Positions 1-7,088 of a stretch of 8,460 nt of DNA are shown piece by piece; the stretch's first letter is position 1; the number at the start of each line of letters is the position of its first letter. Origin of the DNA: CAVPGH01 sp046726955 (GTDB lineage Bacteria; Acidobacteriota; Vicinamibacteria; Fen-336); NCBI GenBank assembly GCA_046726955.1, contig JBKPBQ010000238.1, forward strand, positions 1 to 8,460, given 5' to 3'. The notes under the pieces are model-generated. The model ran no database searches and was not told where the DNA came from. It saw nothing but the letters and a program-made list of their open reading frames with translations. The position numbers and the translations under genes are program-made.

Positions 1-308
1 TCTGGCGGATGTCGCCGGACGGCAAGAATCCCGAGCGGGTGACGAGCGACGAGCTCAACAACTGGTTCCCGCACCTGTCGCCGGACGGGAAGTGGATCGC
101 GTTCCTGAGCTTCGGGCGGGACGTGGAGCCCGACGACCATCCTTATTACAAGCACGTCTACATCCGTCTGATGCCTGCGGAGGGCGGCCCCGCCCGCGTC
201 ATCGCCTACGTCTACGGCGGGCAGGGGACGATGAACGTGCCGTCGTGGTCGCCGGATGGCCGGCGTCTCGCGTTCGTGAGCAACACGGATCTGATCACTT
301 CACCGTAG
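1..308 (+). CDS. PD40/TolB-like beta-propeller protein, C-terminal fragment (5' end outside window)
   Basis: This is the last 102 codons of a gene that enters the window from the left; the frame is already open at base 3 (Trp-Arg-Met) and ends at TAG 306-308. The ATG at base 9 lies inside a propeller strand and is not a credible start. Three copies of the PD40 signature SPDG are visible: MSPDGKNPERVT, then FPHLSPDGKWIAFL, then VPSWSPDGRRLAFVSN just before the C-terminus. These are WD40-like blades as in TolB and the N-terminal propellers of DPP-IV-type peptidases. A YVYGGQGTMNVPSWSPDG stretch followed directly by the end of the protein resembles small stand-alone PD40 proteins common in Acidobacteriota, so this is probably a propeller-only protein and not a peptidase; that part is inference. 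Such proteins are usually exported and bind proteins or sugars, but no substrate can be inferred here. The gene converges on the FG-GAP gene and overlaps its end by 9 bases. Confidence 0.85.
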   Translation, partial: WRMSPDGKNPERVTSDELNNWFPHLSPDGKWIAFLSFGRDVEPDDHPYYKHVYIRLMPAEGGPARVIAYVYGGQGTMNVPSWSPDGRRLAFVSNTDLITSP

Positions 309-2336
309 GGTGAGGGGATACCTGCGGTCGACGGCCAGACCGGGGAACCGCCAGGTCTTCGTCCCGAGCCGAACCTCGACATCAACCGGCCCCGCGTCGT
401 CCCCAAGCCCGAAGAGCGGCCGCAGGTCGCTCTGCGATAGATAGCTCCCCCCCGACCGCACCTCGCGGATCTGCCGCCGTCCCCCCTGCGTCACCGTCAC
501 GCGCGCCCCGATGGCGAAGCGGTTCTTGCCCTCCTTCTCGAGGCGAAACGAGATCCAGTGGTGCGGGGCCTGCGGGCGGTCCTCGAGCAGCGTCGGCGCG
601 TCGTCCATGTTGTTCACGACGAGGTCGGGATCGCCGTCGTCGTCGAGGTCGCCCACGGCGAGGCCCCGCCCCACGCGCCGGAGCTGCAGCCCTCCTCCCG
701 CGGTGTCCGAGACGTCGCGGAATCGCCCGCCGCCGTCGTTCAGGAGGAGCTGGCTCCGCTGCGCGAAGGTTTCCTTGAGCGCGGGGAACTCCTCGACGTT
801 CGCATAGATGTGGCCGTTGACCACGAAGAGGTCGAGCCTTCCGTCCTGGTCGGCGTCGAGGAAGGCGGTGCCCCAGGCCATGGGCTCGAAGGTCTGGGCG
901 GCGAGCCCGCTCGGCTCGCTCGCGTCTTCGAAGCCGCCGGTTCCGAGGTTCCGGAAGATCGTCTTCGTGTCGTGCGCGAACGTGGTGAGCACGAGGTCCA
1001 GCCACCCGTCGCCGTCGTAGTCGCCGGAGTCGACGCCCATGCCCGCCTGGGCGCGGCCCTTCGCGTTCAGGGCGACGCCGGCGGCGAGGGCCACACTCTC
1101 GAAGCGACCGTTGCCGAGGTTGTGGTAGAGGAAGTTCGGGTTGGAGTCGTTGGCCACGAAGAGGTCGATCCACCCGTCGCCGTCGTAGTCGGTGGCGAGG
1201 ACGCCGAGGCCGTAGGCCTTCCCGACGTCGGCGAGGCCGTGAGCCGCGGCCGCCTCCACGAACGTGCCGTCTCCGCGGTTCTCGAAGAAGAGGTCGGCCT
1301 CGCCGGGCAGGCCCGCCGGCCCCACCATGACTTTCGGCCCTCCCCGCCAGTCGAGCGTGCGCCGCGCCGTCTTCAGCTCGTCCCAGCTCGTGGCCACGTA
1401 CCGGGCGACGTAGAGGTCGAGGTCGCCGTCGCCGTCGGCGTCGAAGAACGCGCAGCCGGTGCTCCACCCGGAGGCGGCCACCCCTGCCTCCGCCGCCACC
1501 TCGACGAAGCCGCCCCGGCCGTCGTTGTGGAAGAGGAAGTTTCGGCCGAAGTTCGTGACGTAGAGGTCGAGGCGTCCGTCGTCGTCGTAGTCGCCCGCGC
1601 AGACGCCGTTGCCCCAGGCCGCGGCGTCCACACCGGCGCGAGCGGAGACGTCTTCGAACTTCCAGCCGCCGAGGTTCCGGAAGAGGGCGTTGCGATGCGG
1701 GATCGGCTCGCGGGACGGGCTGAGCTCGTAGGCGTTCACGAGGTAGACGTCCTGCCGCCCGTCGCCGTCGTAGTCGAAGATGGCGACGCCGCTGCCCGTG
1801 GACTCGAGGATGTGGTCCTTCGTGGGCCCGCCGCAGTAGCTCACGTGGGGCAGCGTGGCGCCGACCTCGAACCGGACGGGCGAGGGGCCGCCGTCACCGC
1901 GAGGGGGAAGCGAGGGAGGCGGGGCGCCTGCCGAGGAATGTCCTCCGTAGACGGGCTCGGGCTTGCTCGTCACAGAGTAGCTGCCCGCGAAGTCGAGGCC
2001 GATTGCCGGCTTCTCGAGCTCCCGCGCAACCTGCTCGAGCAGCTTGCGCGGCCGATCGTCGGACGCGGCGAGCGGCCGCGCCCGCAGCGCGGAAGCGGTC
2101 GTGCGAAGGGCTTCCCGCAGGGAGGACGACAGCAGGGCCTTCTCCGCGGCCAGCGCGTCGAGCTTATCCGCCGCCTCGCGCCGCAGGGGCGCCGCCTGAC
2201 TCTCCGGAGCGGCGTTGATCCGGTCGAGCAGCGCGAGCGCGTCCTTCTGGAGGACGAGGAGCTCGGCCGCGCGGTCGGACGCGCCCATGAAGACGAAGGC
2301 GAACGCGCAGATCCACGGCAACGGCCGCCGTCCCAT
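300..2336 (-). CDS. Secreted CRTAC1-like FG-GAP repeat protein with C-terminal ASPIC/UnbV domain
   Basis: Predicted 678-residue exported protein. ATG at 2336 is the first start after an in-frame TAG only 15 bases upstream, and it gives a signal peptide (Arg-Arg, then hydrophobic PLPWICAFAFVFMGA, probable cleavage near residue 23). No clear Shine-Dalgarno precedes it. Residues 24-110 are Ala/Leu/Arg/Glu-rich and look helical, possibly coiled coil; 130-155 is a Pro/Gly linker. Then come seven calcium-loop motifs of the DxDxDGxxD type near 188, 249, 299, 383, 439, 494 and 563 (for example DYDGDGWIDLFVAND), the FG-GAP/VCBS repeats of integrin-alpha-like propellers. Seven equals a full set of blades. 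The larger gap between repeats 3 and 4 holds the GLPGEADLFFENRGDGTF segment typical of the CRTAC1 family. Residues about 592-677 match ASPIC/UnbV (HHWISFRLE, RFAIGARVTV, EVRSGGSYLSQSDLRPLFGLG). The family is common in Acidobacteriota and Planctomycetes; adhesion or ligand binding is usually assumed, and no catalytic residues are recognisable. Confidence 0.93.
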   Translation of the reverse strand: MGRRPLPWICAFAFVFMGASDRAAELLVLQKDALALLDRINAAPESQAAPLRREAADKLDALAAEKALLSSSLREALRTTASALRARPLAASDDRPRKLLEQVARELEKPAIGLDFAGSYSVTSKPEPVYGGHSSAGAPPPSLPPRGDGGPSPVRFEVGATLPHVSYCGGPTKDHILESTGSGVAIFDYDGDGRQDVYLVNAYELSPSREPIPHRNALFRNLGGWKFEDVSARAGVDAAAWGNGVCAGDYDDDGRLDLYVTNFGRNFLFHNDGRGGFVEVAAEAGVAASGWSTGCAFFDADGDGDLDLYVARYVATSWDELKTARRTLDWRGGPKVMVGPAGLPGEADLFFENRGDGTFVEAAAAHGLADVGKAYGLGVLATDYDGDGWIDLFVANDSNPNFLYHNLGNGRFESVALAAGVALNAKGRAQAGMGVDSGDYDGDGWLDLVLTTFAHDTKTIFRNLGTGGFEDASEPSGLAAQTFEPMAWGTAFLDADQDGRLDLFVVNGHIYANVEEFPALKETFAQRSQLLLNDGGGRFRDVSDTAGGGLQLRRVGRGLAVGDLDDDGDPDLVVNNMDDAPTLLEDRPQAPHHWISFRLEKEGKNRFAIGARVTVTQGGRRQIREVRSGGSYLSQSDLRPLFGLGDDAGPVDVEVRLGTKTWRFPGLAVDRRYPLTLR

Positions 2337-2377
2337 GGGCGGGAAAGGCTACCGCACTTCCACGCGACGGACGAAGC

Positions 2378-2406
2378 GAGGGGGACCGACGGTGTCGGCC
2401 CCCCTC
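2378..2406 (-). terminator. Hairpin behind the S8 protease gene, probable transcription terminator
   Basis: Two 13-base arms (2378-2390 and 2394-2406) flank a 3-base loop. On the + strand they have one A/C mismatch (2385 with 2399), but in RNA made from the - strand that pair becomes U-G, so the stem is fully paired only in the protease-gene transcript. It begins 12 bases after the protease stop codon. The sequence after the stem (GCTTCGTCCGTCG) has no real U-run, so termination may be incomplete or factor-assisted. It lies 41 bases before the start of the FG-GAP gene. Confidence 0.6.
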
Positions 2407-2418
2407 GAGAGGACACGG

Positions 2419-5400
2419 CTACTCCAGGAAGTAGCCGGCGACGTCGATGACGAGGTGCGCGGTTCCCGACCCCTGGGCCGCCCGGACGTCGAGCTGGCCG
2501 CTGCCGTTCAGCTTGAAGATCCCGTTGTTGCCGCGCGTCTGTCCAGCGGCGTAGTTGAGCGCGGAGACCGTGGGCACGGGCGTCCCGGTCGGGAAGATCC
2601 GGAGGTTCCCCGTCGCCGTGGGGCTCACGACCGTGACGTTCAGGAAGACCGCGGTCGCCCCCACGGGGACGCCGCAGATCCCACCGTCGACGTCGAACGT
2701 GCGGCTCGTGTTCGCGGCGAGGATCGGGCCGCCGTAGGGGCCGTCGGCGAGCCGCGTGTCCACGAGGCGGCAGGGCGTGACCGTGTAGTACTGCCCGGCG
2801 TGCCGCGTGTTCGCGTGCGAGGCCGAGTTGTTGGCCGGATCCGGATCGGTGGTCCCGCCGGGCGCGGCGACCGTCGCCGTGTTCGTGATGTCGCCGGCGG
2901 CGGTGAGGGCGGCCGTGGTGGTGGCGGTGAACGTGGCGGAGCCGGAGGCCAGGAGGTCCACCGTCGTCGCAATGTCGCCGGTGCCGCTCGGGCTGCCGCA
3001 GGCGGAGCCCGCGCTCGCCACGCACGCCCACGAGACGCTCGTGAGGTCCACGGGGAACGTGTCGTTCACCGCGGCTCCCGTCACGGCGTCGGGTCCGGCG
3101 TTCGACACCGTGATCGTGTACGTCAGGGTCTCCCCGGGGCCGTACTCCGTCTTGCCGTCCGTCTTGGTGATGCCGAGGTTCGCCGCCGGCGAGCGCGTGT
3201 CGCTGTCGGTGGCGCTGTTGTTGCCGGGTACGGGATCGCTGATGCCCGCGGGAGGCGTGACCGTCGCAGTGTTCGAGAGAGTGCCGGCGGCGGCGAGGGA
3301 CACCGTGCCCGTGGCGACGAACGTCGCGCTGCCACCAACCGGCAGGTCCACGGTCGTGTTGATGTTTCCTGCGCCCCCCGCGCTGCCGCAGGAGGAGCCG
3401 GCGCTCGCCCCGCAGGTCCAGGTCACGACCTGGAAGTCGGCGGGGAAGGCGTCCGCCACCGTGGCGCCGGCGACGGCGCTCGGTCCGGCATTCGAGGCCA
3501 CGATCGTGTAGGTGAAGCTCTGGCCCGGGTAGTAGCTCGTCTGGTTGTCGGTCTTGGTGATCGAGAGGTCCGCGGCAGCCGTGCAGCAGGTCGTGCCCGC
3601 CTGCAGCGAGATCGTGTCTACCCACCATCCCGCGGCGGACACGGTCGAGTCGGTGGCGCGGCGCCAGCGGAGCTGGATCGTCTGGCCGCTCACCGACGCC
3701 GGGAGCTGGACGGTGGACGTGATGTAGCCGCCGGAGTTGCCGCTCCAGGCCTGCCGGTTGGCGATCGGGTTCGAGCAGCAGCCGCTGATGGTGCGCGTGT
3801 AGCCGCCGCCGAGGAAGCTGCCGCCGGCGGTGATGACGTCCTGGAAGGCGCCGCCTCCGGCGCTCAGCTCCAGGACACCGCCGTCGAAGCCCTGGGCCGG
3901 GTTGCCGCTGTTGGCCTCGAGGTTGAAGTTGTTCCGGAAGCTGAGAACCGGGGCCGGCCCGCCCGCCGGGATCGCGATGCTGGGCGTGACGAGGGCCGTA
4001 TCGGAGACGCTCCCCGGGTCGTTGACGAACGCGTCGTTGGGAACGGTATCCGGAGTGGTGGCGGAGGTCGCCCAGAAGTCGGCGGCGGCCAGAGGCACGC
4101 TCGTCCATCCCGCGGGCAGAGCGGGAGTGACCACTCCGTCGAAGTTGTCGGAGAAGGCGATATTGGGAACGCCGGTGGGCAGGGTCCACGTGACGTTGCC
4201 CAGGTTCGTCGCGCCGTCCTGGACCTGCATCGTGGCCGTCAAGGGCGCCCCGCAGGCGACGGCGCCGACCGCGAAGGTGAAGTTCTGGCACACGGCGGCC
4301 CCGCCGGCGACGATCACGCCATAGGTCTGGGGAGCGCCCGGATTCGTGACGCCGCCCGAGGCCTGCAGCGTGCCCACTGCGTTCGTGGTGTTCGACACTC
4401 CGCTGTTGAGCAGGCAGAAGGAAACGGTCGCGGTCTCACCGGGATCGAGGACGCCGTTGCCGCCACCGCAGGACTCCGCAACGAGCGAGGCCGTCCCCGC
4501 TGCCATCACCGGCGCCGTCGACTGCGTGCCATTGCTGATCACGAGCGCGTAGTCCTGGTCGAGCGGGCCGCCAACGTTGGGGACGCCGTCGCCGGCGATG
4601 TTCGTGGCGATCACCTTGACCGAGAAGGCGCCGGTGACGCCCGCAGGCACGAAGACGCTCTCGGTGTTGTTCCGGATGTCCGCCGCTCCCCCCGGGGTGG
4701 AGTTGGCGCCGACGAACACGTTGCCCTTGTACGTATTGCCTCCGACCGTGACCTCGAGGTCCAGGTTGTTGACGAAGGCGTTGCCGGTGGTGGGGCCAGG
4801 CGCGTCGGTCCAGGCGAGAGTCACCCGGAACGGCTGCGTGTTGCTCGTGACCGTGCCCGCGATCGTCCGGCTCTGGCCGGACGCAGTGAACATGTCGGCG
4901 CCCACCTCGTCGCGCAGGATCCGGGCGCCCGCCTGGTTGAAGTAGGTGTCGAGGTTGAGCATCCCCATGCCCTGGCTGCTCGACGGCAGGTTGCCGCCGG
5001 CGCCGGTGCCGTTCATGTAGCGGGCGGAGTTGATGAGGAGGGCCTTGGTCATGGCCGGGCTCGGGGGCGTGATCGCGTTGTTGATGAAGTGCTGGCGGAT
5101 GAGCGCGGCCGCCCCGGACAGCGCGGGCGTCGAATGGCTCGTGCCCGACGAGGCGGTGTAGAACTGCTGGCCCACCGGGAAGAAGTTGGACGTCCCCGGC
5201 CCCGCGCACACGCCCGTGGCGTCGAAGCACGCGGCGGCGGCGCCCGTTCCCGTGTTCACGGCGGTGGCCTGGAAGACACCGCCCGAGATGTGGGTTCCCG
5301 GCGCGACGATGTCGGGCTTGATGCGGCCGTCGGTCGTCGGGCCGCGGCTGGAGAAGCCGGCCATGTCGTTGGCGCTGTCGGCCGACGCGTCGGTGACGCC

Positions 5401-6909
5401 GCACTGGTCGGAAGCACCGAACGCCTGGACGCCCTCGGAGGCGCCCACCGTGATGACGTTCTTGCCCGTCCCTGGCGAGCCTACCGTGGTGGCCCCCGCG
5501 CCGTCGTTCCCCGCCGCGAACAGGATCACCATCTCCTGGTTGCCCGGAGTGGGAAACGGCGAGCCCGCGGGCTGAGCATCGCGAACGAGGGCGTCGTAGG
5601 CCTGCGAGTCGGTCGTGTAGGCGCCGGCGACGCTCGCTCCCCAGCTGTTGCTCGAGATGCGCGCGCCGTCGTTGTAGGCGTTCGACTGAAGGCTCGGGAA
5701 GCTGGGGAAGGTGAAATTGGAGGGGTCGAAGATGACCGACGAGCCGATCTTCACGAACGGCGCGACTCCGAGGCCGTAGCGAAAGGCCGAGCCGTCGGCG
5801 TGGACAGCCGGCACGGGCAGCGTGCTGGGATCCGGCACGTAACCGGCAATGATGTGGCCGTTCAGGTTGCCGTGGCCGTCGCAGCCCTGCTTCGTGCTTC
5901 CCACGTTCGGCGTGCCCACGAGGCGGCTGTAGGTGAGACGACTGGCCGAAAGAAGGTCGCCGTTCACGTGGAGCGCGAAGTGGTTGGGGCCCGGCGGAGT
6001 GGCGTTGTCCACGCCGCTGTCCGAGAGGTCCACGACGAAGTTCGACGCGGTGAACTGGGCCTGCGTGAAGCCCTTGCTGGCCAGGTAGGCGAGGTAGTCG
6101 CCGACGCTCGGAGCATTGCCCGCGAGCTGGCCGGCGACGATCCGGTCCTGGCGCTCGTCGTTCTTGGTCGGCACGGCGTACCGATCGACGTAGACGACGT
6201 CGGGACGGGCGGCCAGCGTGTCCACGAAACTAGCGGGAAGCGCCGCCACCACGTCCACGTACTTCAGCAGGCGCATCTCGTTCCGGAGCTCCTCGCCACT
6301 CGCGTCGGCGAGGAGCTTCAGCGTCTCGGCATTGGCCTCGGGATCGTCGACGAGCTGGACGGCGAAGAAATCACGGTCGGGAAGGCCCAGGCGGGCGCGC
6401 CGGTCCGCCTGGGCTCCCGCCTGGACCTTGTAGCGGTCGAGGTAGGGCCCGTCCCATCGGAAGGCCGGGGAGGCAGCCGCCTTCGCCTGCAGGCGGGAGA
6501 TCGCCGTGGCGTCGCCGTAGACGAGGTACGCAAAGGACGGGATGTACTGGATCACCTCGACGCCGGTCGCCTCGAGGTCCTTGTACCACTCGGGCTGGAT
6601 GGGGCCGGCGAACTGGACGAGGTGCAGCCGCTTGCCCGCGAAGCCGCCGACCGCCTCCCGCATCGCCTGGACGTCGGGCGACCAGGTCTCGATGGGCCCG
6701 ACGTTGAGGAGGATCGACGTGTCGGCGGCGACGACCCCGCCGTCCTTGACGGGGCGTCTCGCCGCCTTCGTGGCGCGCGTCCCGAGCTGCGGCTTGGCCG
6801 GCGCCTCCGCCGCCATCAGCGGAACTCCCGAGAGCGGCACGAGATACGACAGGACGACCGCCAAGACCGACCGGGCCGACGACGACCTCCGGACACTGCC
6901 AGTCCGCAT
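2419..6909 (-). CDS. Secreted KP-43-like S8 (subtilisin-family) serine protease with adhesin-like and DUF11 C-terminal modules
   Basis: Predicted 1496-residue exported protease. The frame stays open to an ATG at 6978, but ATG 6909 gives a clean signal peptide (1-34: basic MRTGSVRRSSSAR, then hydrophobic VLAVVLSYLVPLSGVPLM, cleavage near AA-EA) and follows a GGGGGG tract by 8 bases. Residues 35 to about 265 form a prodomain (LVQFAGPIQPEWYKDLEATG). The catalytic domain, about 268-657, has Asp297 in VVDLSDSGVD, His346 in DGHGNLNGHIIAGY, oxyanion Asn468 in LFAAGNDG and Ser591 in SSGTSHSTPALSGAAAL, so the triad is intact. The His and Ser boxes differ from the textbook HGTHVAG and GTSMATP. Next: a beta-barrel 665-795 as in KP-43 (FRVTLAWTDAPG, NNLDLEV); a beta-sandwich 806-910 (NGVLDPGETATVSF); a cleaved-adhesin/MAM-like jelly roll 917-1105 (RQAWSGNSGGYITSTV); DUF11 repeats 1114-1239 and 1244-1368; and a C-terminal module 1373-1496 (TPCRLVDTRL, LNYAAGQTRGNNG, VIDVAGYFLE) found at the ends of many exported acidobacterial and actinobacterial proteins. 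The mature part has 18 cysteines, even in every domain. Likely an extracellular degradative protease; its substrate is unknown. Confidence 0.93.
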   Translation of the reverse strand: MRTGSVRRSSSARSVLAVVLSYLVPLSGVPLMAAEAPAKPQLGTRATKAARRPVKDGGVVAADTSILLNVGPIETWSPDVQAMREAVGGFAGKRLHLVQFAGPIQPEWYKDLEATGVEVIQYIPSFAYLVYGDATAISRLQAKAAASPAFRWDGPYLDRYKVQAGAQADRRARLGLPDRDFFAVQLVDDPEANAETLKLLADASGEELRNEMRLLKYVDVVAALPASFVDTLAARPDVVYVDRYAVPTKNDERQDRIVAGQLAGNAPSVGDYLAYLASKGFTQAQFTASNFVVDLSDSGVDNATPPGPNHFALHVNGDLLSASRLTYSRLVGTPNVGSTKQGCDGHGNLNGHIIAGYVPDPSTLPVPAVHADGSAFRYGLGVAPFVKIGSSVIFDPSNFTFPSFPSLQSNAYNDGARISSNSWGASVAGAYTTDSQAYDALVRDAQPAGSPFPTPGNQEMVILFAAGNDGAGATTVGSPGTGKNVITVGASEGVQAFGASDQCGVTDASADSANDMAGFSSRGPTTDGRIKPDIVAPGTHISGGVFQATAVNTGTGAAAACFDATGVCAGPGTSNFFPVGQQFYTASSGTSHSTPALSGAAALIRQHFINNAITPPSPAMTKALLINSARYMNGTGAGGNLPSSSQGMGMLNLDTYFNQAGARILRDEVGADMFTASGQSRTIAGTVTSNTQPFRVTLAWTDAPGPTTGNAFVNNLDLEVTVGGNTYKGNVFVGANSTPGGAADIRNNTESVFVPAGVTGAFSVKVIATNIAGDGVPNVGGPLDQDYALVISNGTQSTAPVMAAGTASLVAESCGGGNGVLDPGETATVSFCLLNSGVSNTTNAVGTLQASGGVTNPGAPQTYGVIVAGGAAVCQNFTFAVGAVACGAPLTATMQVQDGATNLGNVTWTLPTGVPNIAFSDNFDGVVTPALPAGWTSVPLAAADFWATSATTPDTVPNDAFVNDPGSVSDTALVTPSIAIPAGGPAPVLSFRNNFNLEANSGNPAQGFDGGVLELSAGGGAFQDVITAGGSFLGGGYTRTISGCCSNPIANRQAWSGNSGGYITSTVQLPASVSGQTIQLRWRRATDSTVSAAGWWVDTISLQAGTTCCTAAADLSITKTDNQTSYYPGQSFTYTIVASNAGPSAVAGATVADAFPADFQVVTWTCGASAGSSCGSAGGAGNINTTVDLPVGGSATFVATGTVSLAAAGTLSNTATVTPPAGISDPVPGNNSATDSDTRSPAANLGITKTDGKTEYGPGETLTYTITVSNAGPDAVTGAAVNDTFPVDLTSVSWACVASAGSACGSPSGTGDIATTVDLLASGSATFTATTTAALTAAGDITNTATVAAPGGTTDPDPANNSASHANTRHAGQYYTVTPCRLVDTRLADGPYGGPILAANTSRTFDVDGGICGVPVGATAVFLNVTVVSPTATGNLRIFPTGTPVPTVSALNYAAGQTRGNNGIFKLNGSGQLDVRAAQGSGTAHLVIDVAGYFLE
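2806..3570 (-). repeat. Tandem DUF11 domain duplication inside the S8 protease gene
   Basis: Two copies of a segment of about 125 codons lie head to tail: 3193-3570 (first in the protein) and 2806-3180 (second), with a period of 130 codons (390 bases). Aligned without gaps they are roughly 60 percent identical by eye. Shared landmarks are ITKTD at the start, TYTI, SNAGP, a W-x-C-x7-C motif, TTVDL, GSATF, NTATV and a closing NNSA. Each copy carries exactly two cysteines. DUF11 units are Ig-like beta-sandwiches that act as stalk or spacer modules in exported proteins, so this pair probably holds the catalytic part away from the C-terminal module. The level of divergence indicates an old duplication. 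Confidence 0.9.
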
Positions 6910-6917
6910 GAGACATG

Positions 6918-6923
6918 CCCCCC
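6918..6923 (-). promoter_or_regulatory. G-tract ribosome binding site candidate supporting the 6909 start of the protease
   Basis: On the - strand a GGGGGG run sits 8 bases before ATG 6909, within AACGGGGGGCATGTCTCATG. It is only a partial match to AGGAGG, but spacing is right and the ATG that follows opens a typical signal peptide. The alternative in-frame ATG at 6978 has no comparable purine tract nearby and would add 23 residues rich in Arg and Gly ahead of the signal peptide. Confidence 0.45.
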
Positions 6924-7006
6924 GTTCTCTGGGTGCGTCGTAACCACGGGACGGCCCTCGCCCGGAGGTCCGGACCATCCGCGTTCTATTGCCTGGAGGG
7001 ATCTCG

Positions 7007-7036
7007 ACTCTACGGAATGCGCCTCGCGCAAGTCAA
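7007..7036 (-). promoter_or_regulatory. Candidate sigma-70-type promoter for the S8 protease gene
   Basis: Read on the - strand, a -35 element TTGACT (7031-7036, 5 of 6 to consensus) is followed after 18 bases by a -10 element TAGAGT (7007-7012, 4 of 6, with the conserved first T, second A and last T). AT-rich hexamers are scarce in this GC-rich region, which adds some weight. Transcription would begin near 7000, giving a leader of about 90 bases to the ATG at 6909, or about 20 to the ATG at 6978. No operator or riboswitch was recognised in the leader. Confidence 0.4.
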
Positions 7037-7088
7037 TAGCGGCGCCCACGGGAGTGAGCCTGGACACGCAGCGCCAGGGCGATGCCCA

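Noticed and set aside
298..315. Small hairpin (CTTCACC-GTAG-GGTGAGG) straddling the PD40 stop codon, considered as a terminator
   Set aside because: Only five perfect base pairs plus a wobble and one more pair, with no U-run. Stems of this size are expected by chance in GC-rich sequence.
800..1800. Recurrent near-identical DNA around gtcgccgtcgtagtcg, considered as a dispersed DNA repeat or array
   Set aside because: Each copy encodes the DYDGDG calcium loop of an FG-GAP repeat in the same frame at spacings set by the protein fold. It is a protein repeat, not a CRISPR-like or mobile array.
558..2450. A + strand open frame of 630 codons antisense to the FG-GAP gene
   Set aside because: The translation is Val/Glu/Ala/Arg-rich and periodic only because it mirrors the Asp/Gly-rich calcium repeats on the other strand. 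No domain or ribosome site supports it.
1970..4291. A - strand open frame of 773 codons spanning the protease/FG-GAP junction
   Set aside because: It is out of frame with two well-supported genes, rich in Arg/His/Gly/Pro, and has no recognisable domain. It is another shadow of high GC.
6967..6976. Perfect 10-base palindrome GGTCCGGACC in the protease leader, considered as an operator
   Set aside because: At this composition roughly a dozen 10-base palindromes are expected in a window of this size, and there is no second copy or extension of symmetry.
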